This document shows positions 22,901 to 33,230 of a stretch of 64,000 bases of DNA, in pieces. The notes below the pieces were generated by a model. That model was given only the letters and a program-made list of their open reading frames with translations, did no database searches and was not told where the DNA came from. The first letter of the stretch is position 1; every line of letters begins with the position of its first letter. Origin of the DNA: Nautilus pompilius (lineage: Eukaryota > Mollusca > Cephalopoda > Nautilida > Nautilidae); contig JACATO010001735.1 of NCBI GenBank assembly GCA_018389105.1, positions 1 to 64,000 on the forward strand, written 5' to 3'. A program made the translations under genes and the position numbers.

Positions 22901-24695
22901 GAAGAGGAACTGTACAGAGGAAACAGTCTGCCTTTTCTAATGTCGATCAGTCAACACCACAAACTCGTAAATACTTTTATATTATTATTCTGTTATTCTT
23001 CAAATGTAGTAGAATGTATTTTTAGACGAACCGATTTAATATAATCCATAGATTCTAGTATAAATATTATTCTGAAAATTTACACTGAAATTATGGTTTA
23101 CAGTGACGATTCTGCCACAATATTAGTTACAGGTCCACTTGATCATCATTTAATCACTTCATTGTTACTTAATTGTGGACCTCCGTTTTACCCCGTTATT
23201 GTTCTGTTGGTGAATAAACAGATCTACCTACGGTACTGATTGATTTGACAGATTGATTTTCACAAATATCTGCGGTCACAACTGATTGATTTCATACTTT
23301 CATTTTCGTTCTGCAGTAATAGATTGCGGCCGACCGTCAGAGCACGTGCTCAATAGTACACTGGCGGCAGTGAACGGAACCACGTGGAGTAGCGAGGCCA
23401 CCTACACCTGTGACAAGGGACATAAATACGTTTCTGGAAACAACAAATCCAGTTGTTCAGGAAACGGAAAATGGACCAAACCGATATTCCTGCCAATGTA
23501 GGTTTTGAAATTTGAAATAAATTGTGAATCTTTCTCCATTTCTCGTTTTGGATCTTTAACAAATTATTTAATTAAATTATGAACTAACAATAATTAACAT
23601 GTAATTAACTGATTTCCGAGATCTCTCCTGTGGATGCAGTTCTCCCAGTTTGAGGTATGAAAGCTGTTATCTGTTCATAGTCTACATCTAACGAAATTCT
23701 GCTGGAGATCTTCATGATTTCCTCCTGTATTTAAGTTTCTGCTGCTACGGTGGAGGAGAAACAGAAAAGGCTCCTTTATTTCTGTCGAGGTTGTGTCCCT
23801 CAACTTTCTGGGGAATCGGCCCCGGGACATTTTACCTCTTATCTATTAGGGGAAAACCGGTGAGAATTCCAGCGGAAGGTCAGTCAGGTCGGGAACTGAC
23901 GATAACAACATTGAGAAATCTCGGGGCTTTGTTAACCAGTAATAATAATAATAATAATAATAATATTAATAATAATAATAATAATTAATCTTCTTTAGAT
24001 ATGTATATTTTTCATATTATTGATCTACCGACGATGAACTGATTTATTGGTGAATCACTTGTATACGGCAGAAGAATATTCCTACACCGATCGATCGATC
24101 GATCAGTCTGTCAATAACCGATGTTATTCGATCTGTTACAGACGGGGCTACAGGTTCAGCGACAGGGCTCAACTCTGTACCGTCCGTACAGTGACAGGGG
24201 TCAGTGGAGGTCGTGGACTTCAGCAGCCGAGACCTGCAGGGACGAGGGAGGGACCCTGATCTCCTCAAAATATCCCCTCAGAAGAGAACTGGTCGACTCC
24301 CTCATCAGGGAACATGGAACATGTGAGTGTAAGAAGACTGCTTCATGTTGCTATGATACCGTCTCAGGGTATCTGCACTCCTCTCCACCCACTTTGCATG
24401 ATTGACAGGTGAGAACGGGAATGGGCGGGGTCGACGACATTTGTTTGTTGCCCCATGTAAACAAATGACTGTTGTCATGGTAACAGTTGTTTTCTTGTTT
24501 TCAGGGTCGTTCTGGGTCGGTTGTCTTAAGGAGGCAGGAAGATGGGTCTGGACTGACGGTACAGAGGTGGACAGGACCGGATGGGGCCCGGGTGACCCTG
24601 ACCCTTGGGACGGCTGTTGTTATCAGTATCGATCTCAGTTGAGGGGTCTGCCCTGTGATGATCCCGGACCTTTTATTTGTGAGCTGCGGCCGTAG
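19394..24695 (+). CDS. Lectin gene A: secreted coiled-coil / sushi x3 / C-type lectin-like protein
   Basis: Predicted exons are 19,394-19,995, 20,504-20,685, 21,910-22,092, 23,317-23,497, 24,142-24,322 and 24,505-24,695 (stop TAG at 24,693), with AATAAA signals at 24,795 and 24,802. Sushi exon borders are all phase 1, so single sushi exons can be added or lost without changing frame. The product would have a signal peptide, a coiled-coil neck, sushi modules and a terminal lectin-like head. This layout resembles secreted pattern-recognition proteins, but its ligand and role are not shown. As written, frameshifts in exon 1, sushi 1, sushi 3 and the first lectin exon prevent a full product: it is either a recent pseudogene or carries assembly indels. 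Copy B is in inverted orientation at 50.3-53.2 kb and decayed copy C is at 30 kb. Confidence 0.75.
20504..20685 (+). CDS. Gene A exon 2: sushi/CCP domain 1
   Basis: After the acceptor TTTTTCAG the frame reads IDCGRP, YTCDKGH, SWCSGNGKW, giving three of the four sushi cysteines in the usual spacing. One C is missing in the ACAAAACAGAT stretch compared with the other copies (ACAAAACCAGAT), so the final P-D-I-x-C-Q is out of frame. The exon is therefore 182 rather than 183 bases. The donor is CAAC/GTATCT. Confidence 0.85.
20603..23412. repeat. Tandem 1.4-kb sushi-plus-intron units (two units)
   Basis: Unit 1 is about 20,603-22,005 and unit 2 about 22,006-23,412. Each runs from the middle of one sushi exon, through a 1.22-kb intron, to the middle of the next. 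The two introns are near-identical apart from small indels. Copy B has a single such unit. The unit edges fall inside the conserved string TGTGACAAGGGACATAA. Confidence 0.92.
21910..22092 (+). CDS. Gene A exon 3: sushi/CCP domain 2 (hybrid exon, intact)
   Basis: The exon is 183 bases, phase 1 at both ends, and encodes a complete sushi module with four cysteines: IDCGRPSEH, YTCDKGHNY, SWCSGNGKW and DIYCQ. Its 5' half matches sushi exon 3 of the same gene, and its 3' half (from CATAACTACGTG onward) matches sushi exon 1. It is the only sushi exon of copy A that is open throughout. Borders are TTCTGCAG/TAATAG and CAAC/GTATTA. Confidence 0.9.
23317..23497 (+). CDS. Gene A exon 4: sushi/CCP domain 3 (frameshifted at its end)
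   Basis: The exon encodes IDCGRPSEH, YTCDKGHKY and SSCSGNGKW. It then lacks two bases within ACCAAACCGATATTCCTG relative to copy B, so the last cysteine falls out of frame. Borders are TTCTGCAG/TAATAG and CAAT/GTAGGT. It is followed by about 640 bases of intron, including the (AAT)n tract where similarity to copy B stops. Confidence 0.85.
23939..23985. repeat. (AAT)n microsatellite at the A/B duplication edge
   Basis: Similarity to inverted copy B ends inside this tract. The matching tract in B is at 49,883-49,906. Confidence 0.95.
24142..24322 (+). CDS. Gene A exon 5: first half of the C-type lectin-like domain
   Basis: The 3' part reads QWRSWTSAAETCRDEGGTL, then LRRELVDSLIREHG. This is the CTLD block W-x-x-A-x-x-x-C-x-x-x-G-G-x-L plus helix 2. 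The first part (GYRFSDRAQLC) is in another frame: one base appears missing at the CTCTGTACCG stretch near 24,173-24,180. The acceptor is taken as GTTACAG/ACGGGG and the donor as ACAT/GTGAGT. The 5' border and phase are the least certain in this gene because of the frameshift. Confidence 0.7.
24505..24695 (+). CDS. Gene A exon 6: second half of the C-type lectin-like domain and stop
   Basis: The exon starts after TTGTTTTCAG in phase 1, joining to give WSFWVGC. It continues with RWVWTDGTEVDRTGW, GDPDPWDGCCYQ and PCDDPGPFICEL, then the stop. The paired C-terminal cysteines and FICE ending are diagnostic of a CTLD. GDPD stands where sugar-binding CTLDs have EPN or QPD, and the WND calcium motif is not present, so classical calcium-dependent sugar binding is doubtful. 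An extra Cys (CC) precedes YQ. Confidence 0.85.
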
Positions 24696-24807
24696 TCCGC
24701 CTCACAGCCATCGTCCTGGTCTCCCGTCAGGAACACAAACGGTCCCCTTGTTCTCCCCTTATTTACCCTGACCCCACAAAGACTAGGAAAAGGAAATAAA
24801 TAATAAA

Positions 24808-25544
24808 GTGAGGTAACAATCGAGTCGTCGTCGTAGTTCTCTTTACATCTCCCTTGTTGTTATCGTCACGATGACGAGAGAACCTGGTCATCCTCCCACG
24901 GTCGACCGGAATGGGCTGGCTGGGGTCTGACGGTACGTGCCCGTAAGCAGGGGCCAGCTGTTCGGGGTGAACTGGTAGTTTTGACCGACTTCCGGGACAG
25001 AAGTTGTACAGCAGCTGATGTCTCCCTCCGTCCGACTGGAGAGGATATGGACTGGGGGTAGAAATTAGGGCGGAAACCCCTAAATATCTGGCTGGGAACG
25101 TCCACCTTGTCACTACTAATCTGCGGGGTCACGTGCGAGCGAGGGTACACTAACCCCTCAGCAAAACTTCCTGATATTGCCCCTTTATGATTGTACAGCC
25201 ACATCCGTCTGTCGCCACCATGACAGGTAATAATCCAGGTGGTGTCACGTGGTCTAGGAGCTGTCTTACAGCAGCCGTACAGGTGAGTTCTCCTCCTCCT
25301 GACAGTTTCGTCACATCTCGTTTACCTGGTGATTTCTACCTTTTAACAAAACCCTAATGTCTCCCCTCCCCCCCTTTATGTCCTCATTACAGGGATCCAC
25401 GATTCCCCTCTTTTCAGAAATTAATTCGGCTAAATACAACGTTTATGGATCCCTAAAGCACAGGAAGGGGCCACTCAGCTTTCGGTCTTCTCCTCTCTTT
25501 CTTCATTTGTCTGTTTGATAATTTCCCTCTTTCTGTATCTTTAT
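24808..25544. other. 3' flank of gene A, no further gene seen
   Basis: The first part (to about 24,890) is shared with the 3' flank of copy C (30,440-30,640), including TATCGTCACGATGACG. The rest has no partner in the window. The minus-strand ORFs at 24,763-25,204 lack motifs. Confidence 0.55.
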
Positions 25545-28500
25545 GTCCTTTTTCATCTTCCCCTCTTCCTTTTCCTTATTTTTTATTTCTCTTTCTATTC
25601 CCCTTCTCATCTCCCTTTTTTCTCTTCTTTTCCTTTTCTTTCTTCTTCTCTTTATTCCTCTCTCTCCTCCGTCTATGTTTTTCCTTTCTCTCTACTTCCC
25701 CTATTTTCCTCTCTTCCCCCTCCTCTAATCATCCATAACGTGTGAGACAGTGATGAAGTCAGCCCCTCTTACACAAACTGCCAGATTTCCGGAATATTTC
25801 ATCCCTAATTACTCTCTGTGTGGCTCACGGCATTAAAACCTTGAAATAAGGACACAGGTGAGACAGTTTACCTCACCTGCCATTGACAACGAAACAGCAG
25901 CATTATTTTATAACCTCAACTATATTAATTATCGGCTCTCGCTCGCAGGAGAGTTTACCTGACTGTTACAGGTGAGACAGGTATTCCAACTTGATTAGAA
26001 TGAGAGAAACATTCAGACACAGATAAAGGAAAACGTTCTGAGAGAATCAGGACTGGAATACGACAAAACCCCTCCCGATCAGTGTATTTGCGGTGTCTAG
26101 TAATATAATGGAGGGAGTCAGGTGTTTGGTCGGTCAGCGGATCTGCTGAAGATCAGTTTCCGAAGCCGGACGGTCACAGACAGGTGACCTCAATGGAAGA
26201 CCCCGATAGTAGAACTGACCGGCTCAGTTTTGGCACTAAACTAAACTACAGCCACTGAAATCAGTTAATGGGGGGGTGGGCTACAGTGGTGACAGAAACC
26301 AGTAGGGAATTATTGTTTTCTAGTTACCTTCTAACTGATCATCTGAGAAAGAAGGGAGCAGAGATTAGACTGACCCCTATTTAGCTCCACCTGGTGACAC
26401 CTTTCCGAGAAAAGGGCTGATTTTATTAATGCAGAAACTTGTCTCTGTTTCGATGAACAAAACCAAAATATTCGCTAATTCGAATCCTTTAACATTTCCT
26501 CCCTCAATCATCTGGGATATCAAACATGGCCGGCCGCACCCATCCCCTAATTCTGCTTGTTTTCCTGAAATCTGTGTGATCCCAAACCACTCTCGAGCTG
26601 GAATGATTCTCGGTACAGTTCCAGCCTCCGACCTCCCGGGGGGTCACGACCCCCAGTTGGAGAACCACTGGGTAGCGTAAAGAATACACGGTCGACTCGA
26701 CCAGTCCGCTTGACAGGCGACACTTGTGGAATACCCGGCTGATTAACGAGGCTTAGGCCGCCTACAGGGCAAAGGGTTAACCGTCGATTATGCGGAGTGT
26801 CCCCTAGTAAGGCCCTATAATTATATATATATGTAATATTCCGATTGTTTGAAGCTTGATGGATCTCCTGTTAATAGTTTTCTGCATCTTTATGGACGTG
26901 AAGCTACAACAAGGAAAGTGATGTAAAAACAAATACTTCATCCGGGTCTCATCTCCCTTATTTGGACTCACAGATTGGAAACATTTCCAATCATTCATTA
27001 AAAATCAAAGACAAAAGAATTTTTACCTTCCTATTATTTCCGATTCTCTTAATGATCAGGAGAATAATTTGTGTTGACAAATCTTCGTACCATCCATTTG
27101 AAGGCCCCTTATGTTCCTTTTCTCGATATGTGACGGAATAATATTTATCTAATGTCGTTTCCCACGTTACTCGGTCTTCTGTATCAGAAATAATAACGGT
27201 CGGTCAAATAACCGACAAACCAGGTTTTGTTGTTTAACGATGTAAACATCTTCAGCAGCATGGAAGATACCAGCAGCTGATCCTTTGTTAAGGGAGGTAA
27301 CGTGGACCAAAAGGAAGATATTACCACACGTAATTCGATAGCAGGGTTTAAAGGGTAAATGTTTGGTTGGTTCATGTAAACAACCATTTCACCTCCAAAG
27401 ATGGGGATTAAAACCGATGATTTCGGGGAAGATGTAAAACTGTGGAGTTTACACCCAGAGTTTTTTGATGATGTAAACGATTCCTTGTTTTTTCTTATTC
27501 TTAATAAAAATCTGGACAAAGGTGATGACCTCTGTGCACTAATTCGCTTGTGTTTGTGGTTTACCTGGTCTCCAATATCCACGTGTTACCTGTCCTCGGC
27601 CATATTAACAGGTATCGGCGCCGTTTTACAGCAAATAAGGAAATAGACGGCCCTTACCCACATCAGAAGCTCCTGCTGTCCTGTATATTAATGTGTATGC
27701 AGATATTACTGATTATTATCGACTTCTGCTGATCTGAAATATGTAATAAATCAGCTCCATGTTCAGACGGTCCTCAGCTTTCCTTCAATAAGTAGTAACC
27801 GTACTCTTCCTTCTACCTGTTACTGTCCGGGTGTCGCTTTCTCCCTGATTACAGAAACAAATGTTTGTTTATATTTCATTCCTTGTATTAAATAAACTTT
27901 TCCTATGAACGCCGAGGATAATTTCCGACTTCTCTTGTTTCTAGTACAGTTGGTTTTCGATGGCTTTTTATCATGGAGGGGAAATAACTCTGTGCAGAGT
28001 TCTCCCTCCTTACAGTGTCTGACAGTATGATGAACAACATGGAAAAGTATAGTGAATTATAGTAGTATTATTACTGTTATAGTTATGAAAACATTACTGA
28101 AATGTATACAATTTGACAAAACTTAAATTTATTTACAAAATTTCAGTTAAAAAGTTGTTTTTTGGAAAATAAATGCATTTCCACGATCATCAGCCATCAG
28201 TATTTGTAAAGTTGCTTTTCAGTCGTCTTAAGTCCATGAAGGTCTTTCCTTTGTTGATATATTTCAGTTAATTCAGTCTTCAGTACTGTACAGAGATTAG
28301 ATTTGTATGTTTTAATTATTCATACCTTAAACCTGGTTTCATTTAATATACAATCACTAATAATAGTAATTAGCACTTGATAGTACTCATGCCATCTGTT
28401 CCATTTAATTGTCAGAATGTTGTCTTTAATAAATTCAAGTTAATAATTGTAGAAAACAAAGATCAATCATAATAAAGACAACTTAGTGAGTTACTGGCTT

Positions 28501-29381
28501 CATTTATTTTATACAATATTATATTTTACTAACAAATACCTTTCTTCAACATGTACACTCATAAATACCTAGATAGAGTATAATATTTGCTGTAGGTAGG
28601 TAACTGACAGAATAGTTACTGTAGTTTACTTCATAGAAGTCATCTGCAGTTGTTTATCTCTGTAGTCGTCAATTCTATGAACGATTCAGGCTCCAGTCTG
28701 GCTGTCAGAGGAACATCATCAGCAGTATCATCTTCAGTTACAAAGGGCAGCGATGTAAGATTATCTCCATATATGTAAATACTTCTAACACCTTTTATGG
28801 AAAAGTAATTCATAGATCTTTTGGTTTCCTGAGAATATTAACAGAGCGAAGGGGTTTGAATAATTGGCTTTGGTCAGTGGCAGATAGGTTCAGGTTCTGC
28901 AGAACTTTCCTGCCCACCCAGGTCTCCTACCCTGCCAGGCGACATCAGCAGATCAGTTCCGTCATCATTCATTCCTCTGTTTCTATTAAAATCTCTAATT
29001 TCTGCGATTTTACAAATGTTTTTTTAATCTTCAGCCTCCTCCTGGGATGATTAGATTAATTCAGCCTCACATGTCACTTATGGTGGAAATGCAGGAGGGC
29101 AGATCGAGTCCCTCCATCTCTTTATCAAAATAAATCTTTGGTTTGTTTTCTCTTCTGTTTCACAAATAAAACTGAGGAAAGTCGCTCTTAATTTTAATTG
29201 TTCCACCATTTGAGATAAAAAACCAAAGATTACCTTTCTCTGTTGGTTCCTGTCAGTCTGCAGACCTTTGCTGACAGCAGGAATTTGTTTTCTGTAAATT
29301 GATAGAAATTGTGTAATTTCCCTACAGGATAATTTGGTAATAAACAGAATGGAATCTTCAGCTGTAGGAGACCACAGGATA
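25545..29381. repeat. Spacer duplication, copy 2 (D2)
   Basis: This is the direct partner of 1-3,817. It lies between the 3' end of lectin gene A and decayed copy C, so the unit 'lectin gene plus spacer' appears to be what was tandemly duplicated. No coding region is supported. Confidence 0.9.
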
Positions 29382-30650
29382 AAATAGAAAAACCTGAAAC
29401 ATCAATCAGCATTTACAATTTAAACTCAGGTTTTCCTTAATAATATTGTAATAATTTCTGACAAAGAGCGGGCACCTGACTTTGGTCGTCTATCGTATAG
29501 AGAATTGAGTCGAATATTAGCAGCAAATTTGCTAATCGAGGAATCGAGTATTGGCCGAATATTTTCCCAATCATTAACTCAACCTTTGAATGGACGGATA
29601 GCGGAGAAGGTGAATGGAATTAAATGGATTTGTACTAGAAATACGATTATTGTGAATCTACAGGTACGCTTCATTAGACTTTAAATAAACATTTTATAAA
29701 AGGGAGATGATCAATGGTTCTGCTGTCATCGCAGAAGCAGAAGAAATGTACAGAGAAAATGGTTTGTCTTTTGTAAGTCGATCAGTTAACAACTCGGATA
29801 CTTTTTAATTTCTATTTCGTTGAGCTGCAGACGAAATAGAATGAATCTTTGAAAAGAGAAAATGTAATGTGCAGATTTTAGTATAAATATCACTGAGAAT
29901 ATTTATTACTACAATATATTATACTGGTTTGACAGTCTGATATATCAAGATATTTAAACCCTTATCTGATTGATTTATTGCTGATCGAACTTTTCAACTT
30001 CGCTCTACAGTAATCGATTGCGGCCGACCATCAGAACACGTGATTTATAGTACTCTGACGGCTGTGAACGGAACCACGTGGTGTGTGAGGTCACCGACAC
30101 CTGTGACAAGCGACATAACTACGTGTCAGGAACCAACAAGTCCTTTTGTACCAAGAAAGGACATTGGTCTCGACCAGATATATCTTGTGGATGTTTGTTG
30201 TTCTCTGTTATAAATTTGAAAAGTTGTCACACCTGTCTCATTTATTCATCTTAGACATTTTATTGTTTTCAGGTGAGTCTTGGGTCGGCTGTCGTCAGAA
30301 GGGTGGACGTTGGGTGTGCATGGATGGTGCGGAGGTGGACAGGACCAACAGGTGGCCCTTGGGATGACTGTTGTTACCAACATCGATCTAGGTTCTCGGG
30401 TTATCCCTGTCGTTATCCCCGATATTTTATTGGTGAACCGCTACAGGAGTCCGCCTCGTTCAGGATGATAAATGTCCCCTTGCTCTCCCCTTAATTACCC
30501 TGAGTCCACAACGGCCTGGAAAATGGGAAGAAACAATAAAGTGAGATAATAACTGGTTTTTCGTCGTCTTCCCTGTTGTTCTCTTTAGATTTCTCTTGTT
30601 GGTATCGTCACGATGACGTCATAACGTGATCATCACCCCTCGAGGATACA
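29382..30650 (+). pseudogene. Lectin pseudogene C (sushi and lectin-domain remnant)
   Basis: An intron-like stretch (29,450-30,000) is a diverged match to the sushi introns of gene A. A sushi exon follows after ACAG at 30,010 (IDCGRPSEHV, AVNGTTW) with a one-base loss just after TTW. Only about 75 bases later, after TTGTTTTCAG, comes the second lectin exon (30,274 on): SWVGCRQKGGRWVCMDGAEV, then a frameshift, then DDCCYQHRSRF. The first lectin exon and most of its flanking introns are missing. An AATAAA at 30,535-30,540 and a 3' flank matching gene A follow. The W-to-C change in the RWVC position and the frameshifts mark it as dead. Confidence 0.85.
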
Positions 30651-33230
30651 ATGGAAGAAGGGGCTGGGGTTTACCAGCACGTGCCTATAACAAGGGTGCA
30701 GTACAATTCAGGTTTTCAGTGGAATGTTAGACAATGATTCAGTTTCCAAATCAGCCCCCCCTTTTCATAAATATCTTAAATTTTTATCGACATATGGCCC
30801 CCTTAACGCTCCCTTTCCTCTCTTTCACAATGCGGTAGTTACGGAGAAGGTCCCTGTTGCTGTCTCTGTGATGCAGTTACCATAGTAGCTTAGAACATTC
30901 CCCGGAGAAGGATGACGAGTTGGCTCATTACATCAGCGTCATTACGGTTGCTTACGTGCAGTAATACTGCGATCACGGGAGCCTAATTGACCCTGGCAGG
31001 TGCGCAGATTTCCCTGTGCCTCCGTGAACTTCAAATTAGATCGTCACGTGTTCAGTCATCTCGCAGCTCCACCACTTATGAGACCTCGCCAATGTCATCG
31101 ATATTTGAAAATACGGTATCGAACTGATCATTTTGTGGGAAATCTACTTTTGACTCTTATGTAAACTATTTCGTGTTGTCTGGTTTTTGGAAACATTTAT
31201 GGGGGAGAGAAATTTTATTTTGTTACATTAATCGAAGATCAGTGTTACCCATAATGATTAGCGAACAATTGTCCTAGAGATAAAGGGGTCTTTGAGCATT
31301 CAGCCAATTTTCAAACAAAAATTTCTTGATGAAATTCTTTTCGCACTAACAGAACGATACATATTGAATACAAGGTCTTTTATTGGCGATTCCACAGTCA
31401 TGTGTACACATATAGCTAAGATTAGCTGATAGTCTTAGCAGACGTTGACATGTGCATTTCGGGTGGCGAGCAGTCAGATGGAAGTCTGAGGACCGAGAAC
31501 CATCATCTCAACCAGTCGGTGCTGAATCATTTCGATTACGCTAGCAATGGCAAAGAAGTGGCTGACAAAACAGCTGGAGGACCTCAGCGATGAGTGTACG
31601 TCTTCCGTTAGGAAGCCAACGGTAACTTAAGCCTGGATCATTTGATCGCTTTTGAATAGAAAAGAACGAAGAACTAGACATTAAAGAATCAGTAAAAACC
31701 TGAAGCTTTCCGGGGTTTTCCCTCCAAGTTGTGTGAGTTCTTTCATTAGCATTGTCAGTTCCTTCAGGATCTTTTGTTATTTGTCAGATCATTACGGTCT
31801 TCCAGCGATGTTTCAGGCTTCCCGATCTCTGACAGTATGACCAGCCCAGCCCAGCCTTCTCTTTTGTCTTTACAGACCCTAACATTGCCAAAACCTGGAA
31901 ATGCATCAGCAGAATAACTCCACCAAGACTGCTCCTTATCCTCATCCAGATAGCCTCCCTCTATATCAGTTTGCCCCTGAATGGGTTTATCAATACAAAC
32001 ATTAAAAGTTTTCAAAATTAAATAAAAAATCACAGGTTTTTATCTTTAGAATTTAACTAAAATTTTTTCTTTCTTTACTATTGACTTTATACAGTAACTG
32101 AAAACCTGAATAGGTGCAGTAAACGTTGAGGTGATAAATGAGTGAGATGTCGCTATGTTCATGGTGACTTTTCCTAAAGGGGCAGATGTTTACATTCATT
32201 GAGGAAGTATTCTTTAAAAAAACCCTATATGTGATGTAGCATTTGTTGAGGATGAAATAATTTGATATTTCTATTTACATATGGCAGACACAAAGGTCAA
32301 CACTGAAGGGGTGAGATAAATAAACAATTATTTTATCATTTGTAATTAAAATTCCATAATCAAACAAGATTCTACGAAGACCCGTTTCCTTTAGTCTCTA
32401 AGATGTTTATTCAGAGTTGTTACTTTTTGGGAGGATGAAGGGAGGATTTCCAAGAGGTGAAGTATCTCTGGCTTTCAATGTTTCATTGCTAGGAAGTATT
32501 TTCCATTCCAAAGAGTGGCTCTTTTTGTTATTTTTCTCGTAAACTGCAGGCTCAAAAGACACGTGTGTTGTACGACTGGCTTTTTTAGAAAGATAATCTG
32601 GAATTGCATAGATGCGGGCTGGAGGAGGAGAACAGAGAAATGGAGCCAGAGTTTCGGAACAAGCTGCAGGACATCATCAAAAAGGCTGAGAATGCAGTGG
32701 GATGACAAAAACAAGTTATTACTCTTTCGAAAGAAAATAAGGAGCAAACTGACATGTAACGGGATTTATGAGGGAAAATGCTGGGACTAATTTATGTATG
32801 CATTTTTTAATGTGTGACGGTAAGAGCCGCCCTCATAGTTTCCTCAAAGAGACAATCCCGCAATAAAGAGCAACTAAACTTTGACATGATTCTCTTGTCC
32901 TGTCTTAACAGTTGCAAGTATAATTATGTAGCACCCAGCAGCAGCAGCAATCTAGCCAGGCTTATTGACCACCATATTTAATTGTTCGTAACCTTTGCTT
33001 ATAATACAAGTTTAAAAGAAATAAATTTACACACAAGGACTATTGTTATCCACCAGGTGACATTATCGAAAAATAACATCAATCCAGTAACAAAGATAAC
33101 ATTTACCCATCATTTATTTAGTAAAAGATAGCTTAAAACAAAATCATTTAGCTGGAAATACACATTTAGTAAACAGATTAGTAAAGTAATGAACATGAGA
33201 AAACAATCTTTGACTAAAAGAACACAGTGG
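30651..33230. other. No recognised gene
   Basis: A 90-codon minus-strand ORF (31,764-32,033) has the look of coding sequence (few low-complexity runs, mixed charge) but no motif I recognise. On the plus strand, a short stretch at about 32,620-32,700 reads EENREMEPEFRNKLQDIIKK, an amphipathic helix-like segment. Neither can be named. Confidence 0.4.

Larger units (their letters stand above)
15200..23990. repeat. Lectin-locus duplication, copy A (partner of inverted copy B)
   Basis: The reverse complement of 49,882-54,318 matches this segment in two blocks: 15,200-15,690 and 18,720-23,985. The part between them (15,690-18,720) is absent from copy B, where the two flanks meet in an (ATT)n tract. 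Copy A also has an extra 1.4-kb sushi-plus-intron unit relative to copy B. Outer limits are set by loss of similarity near the CGATAACAGGATGATC-like string on the left and inside an (AAT)n tract on the right. Confidence 0.92.

Noticed and set aside
26504-26689. Short minus-strand ORF shared in part with 824-1,114
   Set aside because: The two spacer copies differ by frameshifting indels within it, so a conserved protein is not supported.
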